Positions 49,063 through 59,236 of a stretch of 64,000 bases of DNA are shown piece by piece. The stretch comes from Deltaproteobacteria bacterium (lineage in GTDB: Bacteria > Desulfobacterota > Desulfobulbia > Desulfobulbales > SURF-16): contig JACRCD010000039.1 of the NCBI GenBank assembly GCA_016219175.1, positions 62,001 to 126,000 of the forward strand, read 5' to 3'. Both the position numbers and the translations under genes were made by a program. Positions within the stretch are counted from its first letter, which is position 1, and each line of letters starts with the position of its first letter. The notes under the pieces were generated by a model, which was not told where the DNA came from, searched no databases, and saw nothing but the letters and a program-made list of their open reading frames with translations.

Positions 49063-49599
49063 ATGGAACTAAAGGTTGAAGGCCGTAATCTCGATGTAAG
49101 AAAATCTTGGCAGGATAGAATTGAGGAGGAAAAAGAACGGTTGATGCGTCATCACCCCGGGCTTATCCTCAACCTTCGTGTAACCATTGAGGAGACGACC
49201 TCCCATAAACAGGGCGGCTATGAAGTCCGGCTTGTGGCAGGGGTCCCTAATGATACGGTTGTTGTCAAGAGAAAAGGAGATTCGGTAACGCCGTTGCTTG
49301 TTGATGCCTTTGATACGTTGGGATTGCAGTTGAAGGAATTACAGAGAAAAAGGAGGCAGACCAATAAAGTGGCGGAGGCCGGAGGTGAGATCGGCCAAGG
49401 CTTGGGGGTGATTAAAAGACTCTCTCCCTATGAGTCTTATGGTTTTATCGCGGCCAATGACGGACGTGAGATATATTTTCATGAGAACGCCTTGAAGGAT
49501 CTTGCCATGGACCAGCTTGCTGAAGGCGACACGGTTACCTTTGGTGTTGCCGAAGGTCATAAAGGGCCCCAGGCAACCTGGGTGCGCGCCGCTGTCTGA
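49063..49599 (+). CDS. HPF/RaiA ribosome-associated domain fused to a cold-shock domain
   Basis: 178 residues from the ATG at 49063 with GGAGG nine bases before it; an upstream in-frame ATG at 49030 is less likely. The N-terminal half has the S30AE/HPF fold (MELKVEGRNLDVRKSWQDRI, LNLRVTIEE, PLLVDAFDTLGLQLKEL). The C-terminal half is a cold-shock-like OB domain (GVIKRLSPYESYGFIAANDG, YFHENAL, GDTVTFGVAEGHKGPQA). It may dock at the ribosome and contact RNA under stress. A strong terminator follows. Confidence 0.9.
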   Translation: MELKVEGRNLDVRKSWQDRIEEEKERLMRHHPGLILNLRVTIEETTSHKQGGYEVRLVAGVPNDTVVVKRKGDSVTPLLVDAFDTLGLQLKELQRKRRQTNKVAEAGGEIGQGLGVIKRLSPYESYGFIAANDGREIYFHENALKDLAMDQLAEGDTVTFGVAEGHKGPQATWVRAAV

Positions 49600-49635
49600 T
49601 TTCACAGCGTTACCGATAGATAGTTAACCGAAGTA

Positions 49636-49669
49636 AAGGGGCTTATTGAGATTTAAGCCCCTTTTTTTT
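49636..49669 (+). terminator. Rho-independent terminator after the HPF-CSD gene
   Basis: AAGGGGCTTA (49636-49645) pairs perfectly with TAAGCCCCTT (49654-49663), 8-base loop, followed by an eight-T run. Confidence 0.93.
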
Positions 49670-49694
49670 ATTACCACGGAAGAGAGATCAGTCA

Positions 49695-50750
49695 ATGACC
49701 GGACAACAGGGGAATGTTTTTAAAGAAATTGTTGCTCGAAAAAAAGAGCTGGCAGGAAAGGTGCTCATTCTCTGTCACCATTATCAGCACGAAGATGTCT
49801 TCCAATTTGCCGACCTGACGGGAGATTCTCTCAAATTGGCGCGTCAAGCCGCCGAGTCGGGAGAGTATCCTTATATCATTTTTTGCGGGGTGCATTTCAT
49901 GGCTGAATCCGCCGATATTCTGACCGGTGCTGATCAGGCGGTTATTCTGCCGGATCTGCAGGCCGGTTGTCCCATGGCTGACATGGCAACGGCCGAGGAA
50001 GTAGCCGCGGCCTGGGATGAGCTGGCATCAGTCTGTGCCGGGCAGGCTGTTATCCCCGTAACCTATGTGAACTCCTCGGCCCGCATCAAGGCGTTTGTCG
50101 GCAACCGGGGCGGCTCGGTCTGCACCTCATCCAACGCGGAAAGGGTCCTGGCCTGGGCCTTAAAAAAAGGAGAGAAAGTTTTCTTTTTCCCGGATGAGCA
50201 TCTTGGCAGAAATTCGAGTAAGGCCTTGGGGTTTGCCGATGATGAAATTGTGGTCTGGCAGAGGGGAAAGAAGCTTGGCGGCAACAGCGTGCAGCAACTG
50301 CGGCAGGCCAGAACGATACTGTGGAATGGCTACTGCCATGTGCATCAGGAATTTCTGGTGGGGCAGATCCACGACTGGCGCAGGCAGATCCCCGGCATCA
50401 AAATTATCGTCCACCCGGAATGCCCCTGGGAGGTGGTGAGCGAGGCGGACATGTCTGGATCGACCGAAAGGATCATTGCGGCCGTACAGGAATCCGCCGT
50501 CGGCGCTTCCTGGGCCATCGGCACCGAGGCCAATCTGGTGAACCGCCTGCAAAGACAGCATCCTGACAAGACTATTCGGCTTCTGGCTCAGACCCCCTGT
50601 ACCTGCGGCACTATGAGTCGCATCACGCCCGCCAACCTGCTTTGGGTGCTGGACAACCTGGCCCAAAAAAAGGTGGTCAATCAGATCTCGGTGGATGCAA
50701 AAATCGCTGCCGGAGCAAGGCTGGCCCTGGATCGCATGCTGGAGATATAA
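49695..50750 (+). CDS. nadA: Quinolinate synthase
   Basis: 351 residues. NadA blocks: LILCHHYQHEDVFQFADLTG, DSLKLARQAAES, IIFCGVHFMAESADIL, LPDLQAGCPMADMA, VTYVNSSARIKAFVG, FFPDEHLGRNSSKALGF, VHPECPWEVV, IGTEANLVNRL and TPCTCGTMSRITPANLLWVL. Conserved cysteines support the single 4Fe-4S cluster. It condenses iminoaspartate with DHAP for NAD synthesis. Cytoplasmic. nadB and nadC are not adjacent. Convergent with the phosphatase gene. Confidence 0.98.
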   Translation: MTGQQGNVFKEIVARKKELAGKVLILCHHYQHEDVFQFADLTGDSLKLARQAAESGEYPYIIFCGVHFMAESADILTGADQAVILPDLQAGCPMADMATAEEVAAAWDELASVCAGQAVIPVTYVNSSARIKAFVGNRGGSVCTSSNAERVLAWALKKGEKVFFFPDEHLGRNSSKALGFADDEIVVWQRGKKLGGNSVQQLRQARTILWNGYCHVHQEFLVGQIHDWRRQIPGIKIIVHPECPWEVVSEADMSGSTERIIAAVQESAVGASWAIGTEANLVNRLQRQHPDKTIRLLAQTPCTCGTMSRITPANLLWVLDNLAQKKVVNQISVDAKIAAGARLALDRMLEI

Positions 50751-50768
50751 AGCGGCCGCCGTCAGTGC

Positions 50769-51431
50769 TTACGGGTGCGGAAGTCCTTTGACGCTGATAA
50801 ATTCCAGGTCCGGCAGCACAAGGCAGGTCAGGCTCCCTCCGTAAACCGCCCCGGTATCAATGCCGATCTTGTTTCTTTCGAGGCGCGGTTTGCTAAATGG
50901 GGTATGGGCGAAGATAACCCTTTTGCCGAAATCATAAGTGCTGTTCAGAAACTGATCCCTGGCCCAGCAGCACCAGCGGGGAGATTGCTGGCTTAAATGG
51001 ACCTGCGGCTGCAGGCCGGCATGGACGTAAATATAATCCCTGTCTTCCCAGAAAAGGAGCAGTTCCCGGAAAAAATGGAAATGGCTGACCGGGATAAAAG
51101 AGGCAAGCTGACCGCTAAAGGGGGGCTTGATGCCGTAGCTGATTAAGGTACTGTCGCCGCCCATCCGCAGGAAGAATTCATGTTCTTCACCTGCCAAGGT
51201 GGCGAGAAAAATTTGCTCATGATTGCCCATCAGGGGGATTACCCGTCCGGGAGCCTCCTCCATCAACCGAATGATCTCGGAGACCACTTTTTTTGAGTCC
51301 GGCCCTCTGTCGATATAGTCGCCAAGAAAGATAAGCGTATCGCGGCTCAAATCCGGCTGAATGTTGTCGAGAAGCGCAAGCAGCGAACCGTGGCAGCCGT
51401 GGATATCTCCAATAGCAAAGGTTTTGCTCAT
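50769..51431 (-). CDS. Calcineurin-like serine/threonine protein phosphatase
   Basis: 220 residues of the PPP family (PrpA/ApaH-like): GDIHGCHGSLLALL, IFLGDYIDRGPDSKKVV, PLMGNHEQIFL, and later IYVHAGLQP and FAHTPFSKP, which together give a binuclear metal site. The length suits bacterial PrpA-type protein phosphatases; a diadenosine tetraphosphatase activity is less likely. It lies 78 bases from the TPR lipoprotein gene upstream. Confidence 0.9.
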   Translation of the reverse strand: MSKTFAIGDIHGCHGSLLALLDNIQPDLSRDTLIFLGDYIDRGPDSKKVVSEIIRLMEEAPGRVIPLMGNHEQIFLATLAGEEHEFFLRMGGDSTLISYGIKPPFSGQLASFIPVSHFHFFRELLLFWEDRDYIYVHAGLQPQVHLSQQSPRWCCWARDQFLNSTYDFGKRVIFAHTPFSKPRLERNKIGIDTGAVYGGSLTCLVLPDLEFISVKGLPHP

Positions 51432-51509
51432 CTCTGGACAAACATTATTTCGCCCGCATCGGCAAGATTGGGAAAATAAAACATCAGCTCAGGCCATTGC
51501 GCAAGAGCA

Positions 51510-53801
51510 TCAGCGGGCAGGGCGCCATGAGCTGAGAAGCTTGCCGGCCGCCTGCCTTTCGGGGAATTCGCCGCTTTCCTCAAGGCATTGTCGCAACTCC
51601 TGCAGGGCTTCGGCATCAGCGCCTTGCCCCTTGAGCGCCAACGCGAGATGGTAGCGGATGGTTGCCTGGTTGGGCAGGGAGGACAGAGCTTCCCGGAACT
51701 GGGTCACTGCCAGGTCATGGGAGCCCCTCTTGTAATGAATAAAGCCCAGGGTATCGCTGATGTTGGGGTCGTTTGGCAAACGTTCCTTGGCAACGAGGGC
51801 GAGCCGCAGGGCCTCGCCCAGATCGGGATTTGCCTCCAGGGTGATAAGCCAGGCGAGGTTGTTTGCCGCCGGAGCGAACTTGGGATCACGGTCAAGAATC
51901 TTGCCGTAGGTTTGTTTCGCCTCATCGCTTCTGCCGGCTTGCTCCAAGAGCGGCCCCATGCCCATCAGGGCCTGCAGGGAGTCCGGCTGTTTTGCCAGCA
52001 ATGACTGGTATTCCTCAATGGCCTGGCTGCCTTTCCCTGTTTTTTCCATGATTTTCGCCAGCATGATATACGTCTGGGGATTTTCAGGCGCAAGCTCCTG
52101 GGCCTTGCGGAAGGCGTTGATTGCCTCATCCATGGAGCCCTGGCTGAAGAGGAGATCGCCGAGCAGCAGCATATTGCCGGCGTTTTGCGGATTTTTTTCC
52201 TGCTGCAGCCGGATTCTCGCGATGGCCTTTTCCGGATGTTTTGCGCGGACATCCAGGGCGGCCAGGGTGGCCAGGGCGGGGGTGAAGTCCGGTTTGAGCC
52301 TGATTATCTCCTCCAGCAGCGGCCCGGCCTCGGCATGCTCCTTGCGGGCCAGTCTGGTCAGGGCGAGATTGTGGAGGACATCAATGTTTTCAGGGAGCAG
52401 TTCGCGCATCTGTTCAAACACCTTCAAGGCGCTGTCCGTATTGTCGGCATAGAGGAAGCTTTGCCCGAGGATGATGGCGGCCCGCACATTACGGGGATCG
52501 AGACGCAGGGAAAGGGTGGCCTCCTGCTGGGCGTTGTCAAATTCCCTTTTGCGCAGGTGGTGATGGGCAAGGAGGGCATGGGCCTGGGAGCTGCGGCCGA
52601 TCAGTTTCACGGCCTCGGCGGCGGCGTTCTGGGATAATTCCATGTTGCCTTTATTTAAGTGGGCAAGGGCAAGTTGAAAATATGCCTCTCCCCAGCGTGG
52701 ATTTTCCTTGATGAGTTGATCGAGGCTGGTAATGGCCTCGTCGTTTTTCCCGTCTTTTATGGCCAGCTTTGTCCGGACCAGAAGGGCCAATGGCAGTTTG
52801 TCGTTTTCCTTGAGTATTTCATCGGAAAGCGTTTTTGCCTCGTCGAACCGTTTTTGCTCAAAATAAAAATCGGCCAGCAGCGCTTTAGCGGCCAGGGGGT
52901 TTTCGCTCTTGGCCGCCAGCTGTTTCAAGGTTTCTTCCGCTTTGCCCGGCTGGGCCGTTTCCTTGTAGAAATCAGCCTGAAAAAGGGAGATACGCTCATT
53001 GCCCGGTTCAAGCGCCAGGGCTTTGCCGATCGCCTCTTCGGCCTTGGTAATTTCCTTTTTGTTCATGTAAAACGACGCCAGTTCAAGAAGCGGTCCGGAT
53101 GACTTCGGGAAGGAAGCAACGGTTTTGATAAGGTTTTCTTCAGCCTTTTGCTCGTCCTTCTGGCTTAAATAGAAAGCGGTCAGGGTCTGGTGCGTGGACA
53201 ACTTGTCCGGACCCAGCTCCAAGGCCTGCAAAAGGGCTTTCTCCGCCTGCTCGGGCATTTTCCTGGCTGAAAATATTCTGGCCTGCAGGATAGAGAGGCG
53301 GTCCAGATCCGGCTGGGCGGTCATGGCCTTGGTCAAGGCCGCTTGCGCCTTGTCGATATCGCCGGCGGCCAGTTCAATATTTGCCAGCACGGCTAGGGCT
53401 TCCGGGTGGTCTGGTTTGCCGGCCAGAATTTTAGCGATCTGGGCCCGGCTTTCCTCCGGCTGTTTGGAGAGCAGAAGAAATTCCGCGGTTTTCAGGAGGG
53501 CGTCGAGGTTGGCCGGATCGAGGCTTGCCGCCCGTTGCAGTTCCTGGAAGGCGCTTTTTGCTTCACCGGTTTTCAGATAGGCCAGACCGAGCTGGTAACG
53601 AGCCTCGGCGTATTTGGGGTCAATCTGGACGGCGTTCTTGAATTCCAGGATGGCCTCCTTCAGCTGCTCCTTTTTGACGTATTCCATGCCTTTGTCGAAA
53701 TGACCCTGTTTTTTCACTTCAGGGCTGGAGCAGGCAGACTGCAGGAACATGGCAAGACAGATACCTATCACGGCAAGCGCTGAGCGGCATGAACGGATCA
53801 T
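51510..53801 (-). CDS. TPR-repeat lipoprotein, PrsT-like
   Basis: 763 residues. Lipoprotein signal with LQSAC lipobox (Cys at about 24), then about twenty tetratricopeptide repeats covering almost the whole chain (for example KEAILEFKNAVQIDPKYAEA, ALAHLNKGNMELSQNAAAEA and FRKAQELAPENPQTYIML). This matches the exosortase-associated TPR lipoprotein family (PrsT, TIGR02917) in layout, though PrsT is often longer. It may help assemble or export the polysaccharide encoded at 27.6-33.7 kb. TPR proteins are hard to assign by eye, so this is tentative. Confidence 0.75.
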   Translation of the reverse strand: MIRSCRSALAVIGICLAMFLQSACSSPEVKKQGHFDKGMEYVKKEQLKEAILEFKNAVQIDPKYAEARYQLGLAYLKTGEAKSAFQELQRAASLDPANLDALLKTAEFLLLSKQPEESRAQIAKILAGKPDHPEALAVLANIELAAGDIDKAQAALTKAMTAQPDLDRLSILQARIFSARKMPEQAEKALLQALELGPDKLSTHQTLTAFYLSQKDEQKAEENLIKTVASFPKSSGPLLELASFYMNKKEITKAEEAIGKALALEPGNERISLFQADFYKETAQPGKAEETLKQLAAKSENPLAAKALLADFYFEQKRFDEAKTLSDEILKENDKLPLALLVRTKLAIKDGKNDEAITSLDQLIKENPRWGEAYFQLALAHLNKGNMELSQNAAAEAVKLIGRSSQAHALLAHHHLRKREFDNAQQEATLSLRLDPRNVRAAIILGQSFLYADNTDSALKVFEQMRELLPENIDVLHNLALTRLARKEHAEAGPLLEEIIRLKPDFTPALATLAALDVRAKHPEKAIARIRLQQEKNPQNAGNMLLLGDLLFSQGSMDEAINAFRKAQELAPENPQTYIMLAKIMEKTGKGSQAIEEYQSLLAKQPDSLQALMGMGPLLEQAGRSDEAKQTYGKILDRDPKFAPAANNLAWLITLEANPDLGEALRLALVAKERLPNDPNISDTLGFIHYKRGSHDLAVTQFREALSSLPNQATIRYHLALALKGQGADAEALQELRQCLEESGEFPERQAAGKLLSSWRPAR

Positions 53802-54156
53802 AGGATTCCTCTATGGGTTTGCGGGCTTTGGTTTTTTAATACTATGCACGGCAGGAATAACTATTCACTTTGGATAGGCTAACGGCTTAATTTTATTTAA
53901 TCGTATTAACTACTGACAGTCTTGGCCCTTTTGCCTTAATCCCTGAATAATTATCATCAGGATAGAGGAAAGCGGGGAAAAAGGCAAATAGAAAGAGGCA
54001 TGGTTTCGGCGTCAGCAGTAAGTCCGGCCAAGAACTTTGGCCGCGGTTCACTGAAATTTGACCAGCGGTACAACCTCAAACCCGGTTTGCCAGCGCCTGG
54101 TTGATTTTAAACCGCGGTTATTGCAAAAAAAAGCCCCCCCTGTTAGAGTGGCGGCC
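53802..54156. other. Divergent promoter region, no gene
   Basis: Between the TPR lipoprotein gene and polA. A/T-rich at about 53861-53920 and probably holds both promoters. An in-frame ATG at 54058 would lengthen PolA by 33 residues, but the added residues are unlike PolA. No clear consensus boxes, repeat or terminator were identified. Confidence 0.5.
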
Positions 54157-56838
54157 ATGAAAAAACACGAGACGGTGTATCTCATTGACGGCAGCGCCTA
54201 CATATACCGGGCATACCATGCCATTGCCCCACTGTCAAACAGCAGGGGGATGCCGACACACGCTGTTTATGGATTTACCAATATCCTGCTCAGGGTCATT
54301 CGCGAAAAAAATCCGCGCTATCTGGCCATGGCCTTTGACCTCCGAGGCCCCACCTTCAGACATGCCATCTATGACGCCTACAAGGCAAACCGCCCCCCCA
54401 TGCCGGAAGATCTGGCAATCCAGATCCCTTATATTAAAAAAATTTCCCAGGCCTTCAACATCCGCCCCCTGGAGCTCGAAGGCTTTGAAGCGGATGACCT
54501 GATAGCCTCTGCCGCAACAGTCCTGGACGCAGCCGGATATTCCATCATCATCGTCTCCGGGGATAAAGACCTCCTGCAGCTCGTCAATGATAACATCGTT
54601 CTCTGGGATCCCATGTCCGATAGAGTGATGGACAGAGATGGCGTGACAGCCAAATATAATGTCGGCCCGGAAAAACTCAATGATCTGTTTGCCCTGATCG
54701 GCGACAGTTCGGATAATGTCCCGGGGGTTCCGGGGGTGGGCCCGAAAACCGCGGAAAAACTTATCAATGATTTCGGCAGTCTTGACAGTCTGTATGAAAA
54801 TGTTGAGCAGCTCCCGAAAAATAAGCTCAGGGAAAAGCTCGTCGCCCATTACGACCAGGCCATGCTGTCGCGCCGGCTGATCGCCCTGAAAAGTGATCTG
54901 GTGGTCCCGCAAAACATAGAAGACTATCGTCTGCCGGAACCCGACCAGCAGCAACTGTATGGCCTGTACCGGGAGCTTGAGTTCTCGCGGCTGCTGAAAA
55001 GTGAAGCTCCGACCTCCCCCATGGATACGGGAGGCTTCCATCTTGTGGAGGACCTGCAGAAACTGCGGGAGGTCTGCCGTCTGTTGGCAAAGGGGGACAA
55101 ACTCGTGCTTGACACCGAGACGACCTCCCTTGATCCCCTGTCGGCGGCTCTTGTGGGTATTTCGCTTTGCACCGGCAGCGGCAGCGCCTGGTATGTCCCG
55201 GTCGGGCACAGAAACGAAAATGGTGATTTAGCACCGGACCAGCTCCCGCTTGCTGAGGTGCTCGCCTGCCTGCGGCCGTTGCTGGAAGATCCCGATCTGC
55301 CGAAAATCGGCCATAATCTCAAATACGACTTCCAGGTTCTCAAACAGCAGGGCATAGAGCTCAAAGGCCAGCTGCGGGATACCATGATCGCCTCGTATCT
55401 GCTCGATCCAACCCGGCGCAGCCATAAGCTTGATGACCTCGCTGTCGAATATCTCAACCTGGCCATGACTTCTTTTGCCGGGGTCACCGCGCACGACAAG
55501 AGGCCCGATGCCTTCAGCTTTGTCGCCCTGCCCGCGGCCCGGGATTATTCCTGCGAAGACGTCACCGCGACCTGCCTGCTCTGGGAGCTCTTTGTCCCGC
55601 GGCTCAAGGAGCTTGACCTGTGGCATCTTTTTGTCGAGCTGGAAATGCCCCTGGTGGTCATTCTGGCCGGCATGGAGGAGGCCGGCATCAGAGTTGATCC
55701 CGCTCTTCTCGCCGCTTTGGCTGATGAGTTTGCAGGCCAGCTTGACCGTCTTAATCAGAAAATTTTCGCCATGGCCGGGCAAGAATTTAATATCAATTCC
55801 CCCAGACAGCTGGGTGGGGTGCTTTTTGAAAAACTGAAATTGCCCATGGGGAGGAAGACCAAGACCGGTTATTCCACCGATGTCAAGGTGCTGGAAAAGC
55901 TCGCGGCCTATCATGAGCTGCCGGCGGCGGTGCTTGATCACCGCACCATCAGCAAACTGAAATCCACCTATATCGACAAACTTGCCACCCTCATCCACCC
56001 AAAAACAGGGCGGATCCACACCTCGTTCAATCAGACGGTCGCCGTCACCGGGCGCCTGAGCAGCAGCAACCCCAATCTGCAGAACATCCCCATACGCACA
56101 CCGGAAGGCCAGAGGATCAGGGAGGCCTTTATTGCCTCCCCGGGCCATTATCTGCTGGCGGCTGATTACTCCCAGATTGATCTGCGGGTTCTGGCCCACT
56201 ATTCCCAGGATAAGGCTCTGCTGGCGGCTTTCGTCTCCGGCAAGGATGTCCACGGCCAGACGGCGGCCGAAATCTTCAGGGTGCATCCCTCGCTCATCAC
56301 CCCGCAGATGCGGAGGGTAGCCAAAAGCATTAATTTCGGCATTGTGTATGGCATGAGTGCCTTTGGTCTGTCCAGTCAGCTCAACATAAGCCGCAAAGAG
56401 GCCCAGACCTTCATCACCCGCTATTTCGAGCTCTACAGCGGCGTCAAGAAATTCATGGAGGAGATTGTCGAGCAGGCGCGGCGAGACGGCTTTGTCACAA
56501 CCATTTTTCACCGGCGCCGCATACTGCCCGATATCCTGAGCAATGACCGGACCCTCAGGGAATTTGCCGAGCGCACGGCACTTAACACGCCGATCCAGGG
56601 GACAGCGGCTGACATCATCAAGCTGGCCACCATCCATGCCGACCGCCTGATGCGGGAAAAACGCCTGCGGGGCCGGCTGCTGCTGCAGATCCATGACGAA
56701 CTGATCTTTGAAGTTCCGCGGGACGAACTGGAGACCACGGCGGCCCTGGTCAGGGAAGCCATGGAAAACGTCACGGCGCTTTCCGTTCCTCTGCTGGTCA
56801 ATCTTTCCTGGGGCTTGAACCTGGCGGAAACGAAATAA
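54157..56838 (+). CDS. polA: DNA polymerase I
   Basis: About 893 residues from the ATG at 54157, chosen because PolA proteins begin near VYLIDGSAYIYRAYHAI. Three parts: 5'-3' exonuclease (about 1-290; ALIGDSSDNVPGVPGVGPKT), 3'-5' exonuclease (about 305-500) with the active-site pair in VLDTETTSLDP so proofreading is retained, and family A polymerase (about 510-893) with ADYSQIDLRVLAHYS, RRVAKSINFGIVYGMSAFGL and LLQIHDELIFEVP. It acts in Okazaki fragment processing and repair. Followed by a hairpin terminator at 56878. Confidence 0.98.
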   Translation: MKKHETVYLIDGSAYIYRAYHAIAPLSNSRGMPTHAVYGFTNILLRVIREKNPRYLAMAFDLRGPTFRHAIYDAYKANRPPMPEDLAIQIPYIKKISQAFNIRPLELEGFEADDLIASAATVLDAAGYSIIIVSGDKDLLQLVNDNIVLWDPMSDRVMDRDGVTAKYNVGPEKLNDLFALIGDSSDNVPGVPGVGPKTAEKLINDFGSLDSLYENVEQLPKNKLREKLVAHYDQAMLSRRLIALKSDLVVPQNIEDYRLPEPDQQQLYGLYRELEFSRLLKSEAPTSPMDTGGFHLVEDLQKLREVCRLLAKGDKLVLDTETTSLDPLSAALVGISLCTGSGSAWYVPVGHRNENGDLAPDQLPLAEVLACLRPLLEDPDLPKIGHNLKYDFQVLKQQGIELKGQLRDTMIASYLLDPTRRSHKLDDLAVEYLNLAMTSFAGVTAHDKRPDAFSFVALPAARDYSCEDVTATCLLWELFVPRLKELDLWHLFVELEMPLVVILAGMEEAGIRVDPALLAALADEFAGQLDRLNQKIFAMAGQEFNINSPRQLGGVLFEKLKLPMGRKTKTGYSTDVKVLEKLAAYHELPAAVLDHRTISKLKSTYIDKLATLIHPKTGRIHTSFNQTVAVTGRLSSSNPNLQNIPIRTPEGQRIREAFIASPGHYLLAADYSQIDLRVLAHYSQDKALLAAFVSGKDVHGQTAAEIFRVHPSLITPQMRRVAKSINFGIVYGMSAFGLSSQLNISRKEAQTFITRYFELYSGVKKFMEEIVEQARRDGFVTTIFHRRRILPDILSNDRTLREFAERTALNTPIQGTAADIIKLATIHADRLMREKRLRGRLLLQIHDELIFEVPRDELETTAALVREAMENVTALSVPLLVNLSWGLNLAETK

Positions 56839-56877
56839 TTGACAATCGCCACCGCGAATGGGTAATTTGATATGAAC

Positions 56878-56921
56878 GCATCGCTTGATTTCTGGCCAGC
56901 AGCAGCGATGCATATTTTTTT
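56878..56921 (+). terminator. Terminator between polA and ppiD
   Basis: GCATCGCT (56878-56885) pairs with AGCGATGC (56904-56911) around an 18-base loop, followed by AT and a seven-T run. The loop is large, so termination may be partial; ppiD begins 36 bases beyond. Confidence 0.6.
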
Positions 56922-56956
56922 ACCAACGCAAAATCTTTCTTTAGAAGGAGCCTTCA

Positions 56957-58843
56957 ATGCTTGACCTCTTACGCCGGAAAGCGCAGTCGCCCTACCTGCA
57001 GGCTACCGTGCTTGTCATTATCGTTGTTTTTATCTTCTGGGGTGTGGGCAGTAACAACCAAAGCGGGGGCCAGAATGCCGTGGCCACCGTCAACGGGGAA
57101 TCCATCACCATCATGGAATTTGACCAGGCCTACCAACGCACCATGGACAAGTACCGTAACCAGTTCGGCGGCAATCTGCCCAAAGGTTTTCTGGAGGCCA
57201 TGAACCTGAAGAAACAGGTGATAAACGAGCTGATTCAGCGCTCCCTGCTGCTGCAGGGCGGCGAAGAAATCGGCATCTATGTCAGCAACATGGAGATACA
57301 GAACGGTATCAAGGAAATGACCGTATTCCAGAACAACGGCGTTTTTGACGTGACCCGCTACAAGGATGTCCTCAAGGGGTCGCGCATGACTCCGACAAAA
57401 TTTGAAGCAGGGCTCCGTGACGATATGATTGCCACCAAGGTCGGCATGGGTCTTGGCGGATTCGGGCGGGTTTCGCCGCGGGAACTGGATGAACGTTTTC
57501 GTTTTGATAACAGTGAGCTGCGTTTTGATTACGCTGTTTTTAAAGCCGAGAGCTACGGCGACAAGGTTAAATTTACCCCCGAGGCCTTAACCGAGTATTT
57601 CGAAAAAAATAAAGAGACATACAAGACACCGCCCCAGGTGAAATTAAAATACCTCTCCTTTCCCATCAAGGATGAGATGGCGAAAATCACCATCCCGCAA
57701 GAGGAGATCGAGGCATACTACAACAGCCATCAGGGCGATTTCGGCCAGCTGGAAAAAAGGAGGGTGCGCCATATTCTGCTCAAGACAACCGAGCAGGACA
57801 AGGAGCAGCGCCGGCCTGAGATTGAAAAGATCCTGGCCAGGGCCAAGGCGGGAGAAGATTTTGCGGCTCTGGCCATGGAATTTTCCCAGGATGGATCAGC
57901 GGCCCGGGGCGGCGATTTGGGCTTTTTCGGCCAGGGCCAGATGGTGCCTGAGTTTGAAGAGGTGGCTTTCCGTTTGCAAAAGGGAGAGATCAGTGATGTC
58001 GTTACCTCGCAGTTTGGCTATCATATTATCAAGCTGGAAGAGATTCAGCCAGCCAAACTCACCCCTCTTGCCGAGGCAAAAGGGGCCATTGAAAACAAAT
58101 TAAAAAAACAGCAGGCGGAAAACAGCCTCTTTGAAAAGGCCAACGAGGCCTATGAAAAAATTATTTTTGCCGGCAGCCTGGCAAAATATGCTGAAAATTT
58201 CACTATAACCCTGAGCGGGACTGATTTTTTCATCCAGTCATCTCCGCCGCCAGCCTTTGACGGTCATCCGGAAGTGATCAGCACCGCGTTCTCCCTTAAA
58301 AAAGGTGAGCTCAGCTCCCTTATCAACAGTTCCGCGGGGTATACGGTTTTAATGGTTGAAGACAGAAAAGAGCCGGAGATCCCGGCCTTCGAGGAAGTGA
58401 AGGAGAAGGTAAAAAAGGATTTCATTGGCGCCGAAGCAAAAGTTTTGTGTCAAAAGGCCGCGGAAGACACTCTTGCTGCTCTGAGGCTGCAGGCGGATGT
58501 GGATTTTGCAAAAAAAATGAAGGAAAACGGCTTGTCCGTGCAGGAGTCGGGCTACTTTTCGCGGATAAAGAGAACAAGCAAGGAGCTGCCCAAGCAGGTC
58601 ATTGAAACAGGGTTGACGCTGACCGCCGAATCGCCGTATCCGGAAAAAGTTGTCACCGCTGACAATGGTATTTATGTTTTCCGCCTCAAGGACGTAAAAG
58701 ATGCCCCGGCGGAAAATGATAAGGAAAGGCAAGCCTTTGAAGCCAGGCTGGCCATGGAAAAGCAAAAACAGGTCATGGATGCCTGGCTTGCCTATCTCAT
58801 GAAGATGGGCAAAGTGACGATTAACGAAAAATATCTGAACTAG
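56957..58843 (+). CDS. ppiD: Membrane-anchored peptidyl-prolyl isomerase, PpiD-like
   Basis: 628 residues. One N-terminal transmembrane anchor (about 13-33, [17 protein letters not shown]), a SurA_N-like chaperone region ([34 protein letters not shown]) and a parvulin domain (about 270-360; [45 protein letters not shown]), then a second non-catalytic chaperone region. It folds proteins at the outer face of the inner membrane. An AGAAGGAG ribosome site precedes the ATG. Confidence 0.93.
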   Translation: MLDLLRRKAQSPYLQATVLVIIVVFIFWGVGSNNQSGGQNAVATVNGESITIMEFDQAYQRTMDKYRNQFGGNLPKGFLEAMNLKKQVINELIQRSLLLQGGEEIGIYVSNMEIQNGIKEMTVFQNNGVFDVTRYKDVLKGSRMTPTKFEAGLRDDMIATKVGMGLGGFGRVSPRELDERFRFDNSELRFDYAVFKAESYGDKVKFTPEALTEYFEKNKETYKTPPQVKLKYLSFPIKDEMAKITIPQEEIEAYYNSHQGDFGQLEKRRVRHILLKTTEQDKEQRRPEIEKILARAKAGEDFAALAMEFSQDGSAARGGDLGFFGQGQMVPEFEEVAFRLQKGEISDVVTSQFGYHIIKLEEIQPAKLTPLAEAKGAIENKLKKQQAENSLFEKANEAYEKIIFAGSLAKYAENFTITLSGTDFFIQSSPPPAFDGHPEVISTAFSLKKGELSSLINSSAGYTVLMVEDRKEPEIPAFEEVKEKVKKDFIGAEAKVLCQKAAEDTLAALRLQADVDFAKKMKENGLSVQESGYFSRIKRTSKELPKQVIETGLTLTAESPYPEKVVTADNGIYVFRLKDVKDAPAENDKERQAFEARLAMEKQKQVMDAWLAYLMKMGKVTINEKYLN

Positions 58844-58885
58844 CCCGGATGGGGCCGTAAAAAGGACTCTGCATGGCTTCATCGA

Positions 58886-58919
58886 CTAGGTGACTCGGCG
58901 GATTGCCCGAGTCGCCTAG
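58886..58919. terminator. Hairpin between ppiD and the DnaJ-domain gene
   Basis: CTAGG-T-GACTCGG and CCGAGTC-G-CCTAG pair with one bulge around GCGGATTGC. It is between convergent genes and includes the stop codon of the minus-strand gene. No T-run on either side, so it may act as a weak bidirectional terminator. Confidence 0.5.
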
Positions 58920-59236
58920 CTTTCATCCCGCCGTTTCCCCCACAGAGGGTCCTGGCCGAAACGATCGAACCACCAGTCCTCCGCGTCCAGCGCCTCTTCC
59001 TGCATCACCAGAGGGAAGCGATACTTCCGGCAGTAGTCCAGCAGCGTCTGATACGCATCGTTTATTTCCTGCATGGCGCGCCGGCCTTCTTCTCCGCCCT
59101 GGCGGGCAGCCACGTCGGGGTGATGTTTTTTAGACATGCTTCGGTAGGCTTTCTTTATTTCGGCAAGGTTTGCTTTTTCCCCGAGCCCAAGCAGGTCCTT
59201 GGCCGCCATTATATTTTGCCACTCCTTTCGTGTCAT
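58916..59236 (-). CDS. J-domain protein
   Basis: 106 residues. An N-terminal J domain (about 13-68) includes AEIKKAYRSMSKKHHPDVAA with the HPD tripeptide. The C-terminal part has no zinc fingers or Gly/Phe region, so it is a small co-chaperone able to stimulate a DnaK partner and not a full DnaJ. It follows plsY with a 4-base overlap. Confidence 0.88.
   Translation of the reverse strand: MTRKEWQNIMAAKDLLGLGEKANLAEIKKAYRSMSKKHHPDVAARQGGEEGRRAMQEINDAYQTLLDYCRKYRFPLVMQEEALDAEDWWFDRFGQDPLWGKRRDES

Noticed and set aside
55228-56913. 561-codon open frame antisense to polA
   Set aside because: It covers the conserved polymerase domain in mirror; composition is that of a shadow and no motif was seen.
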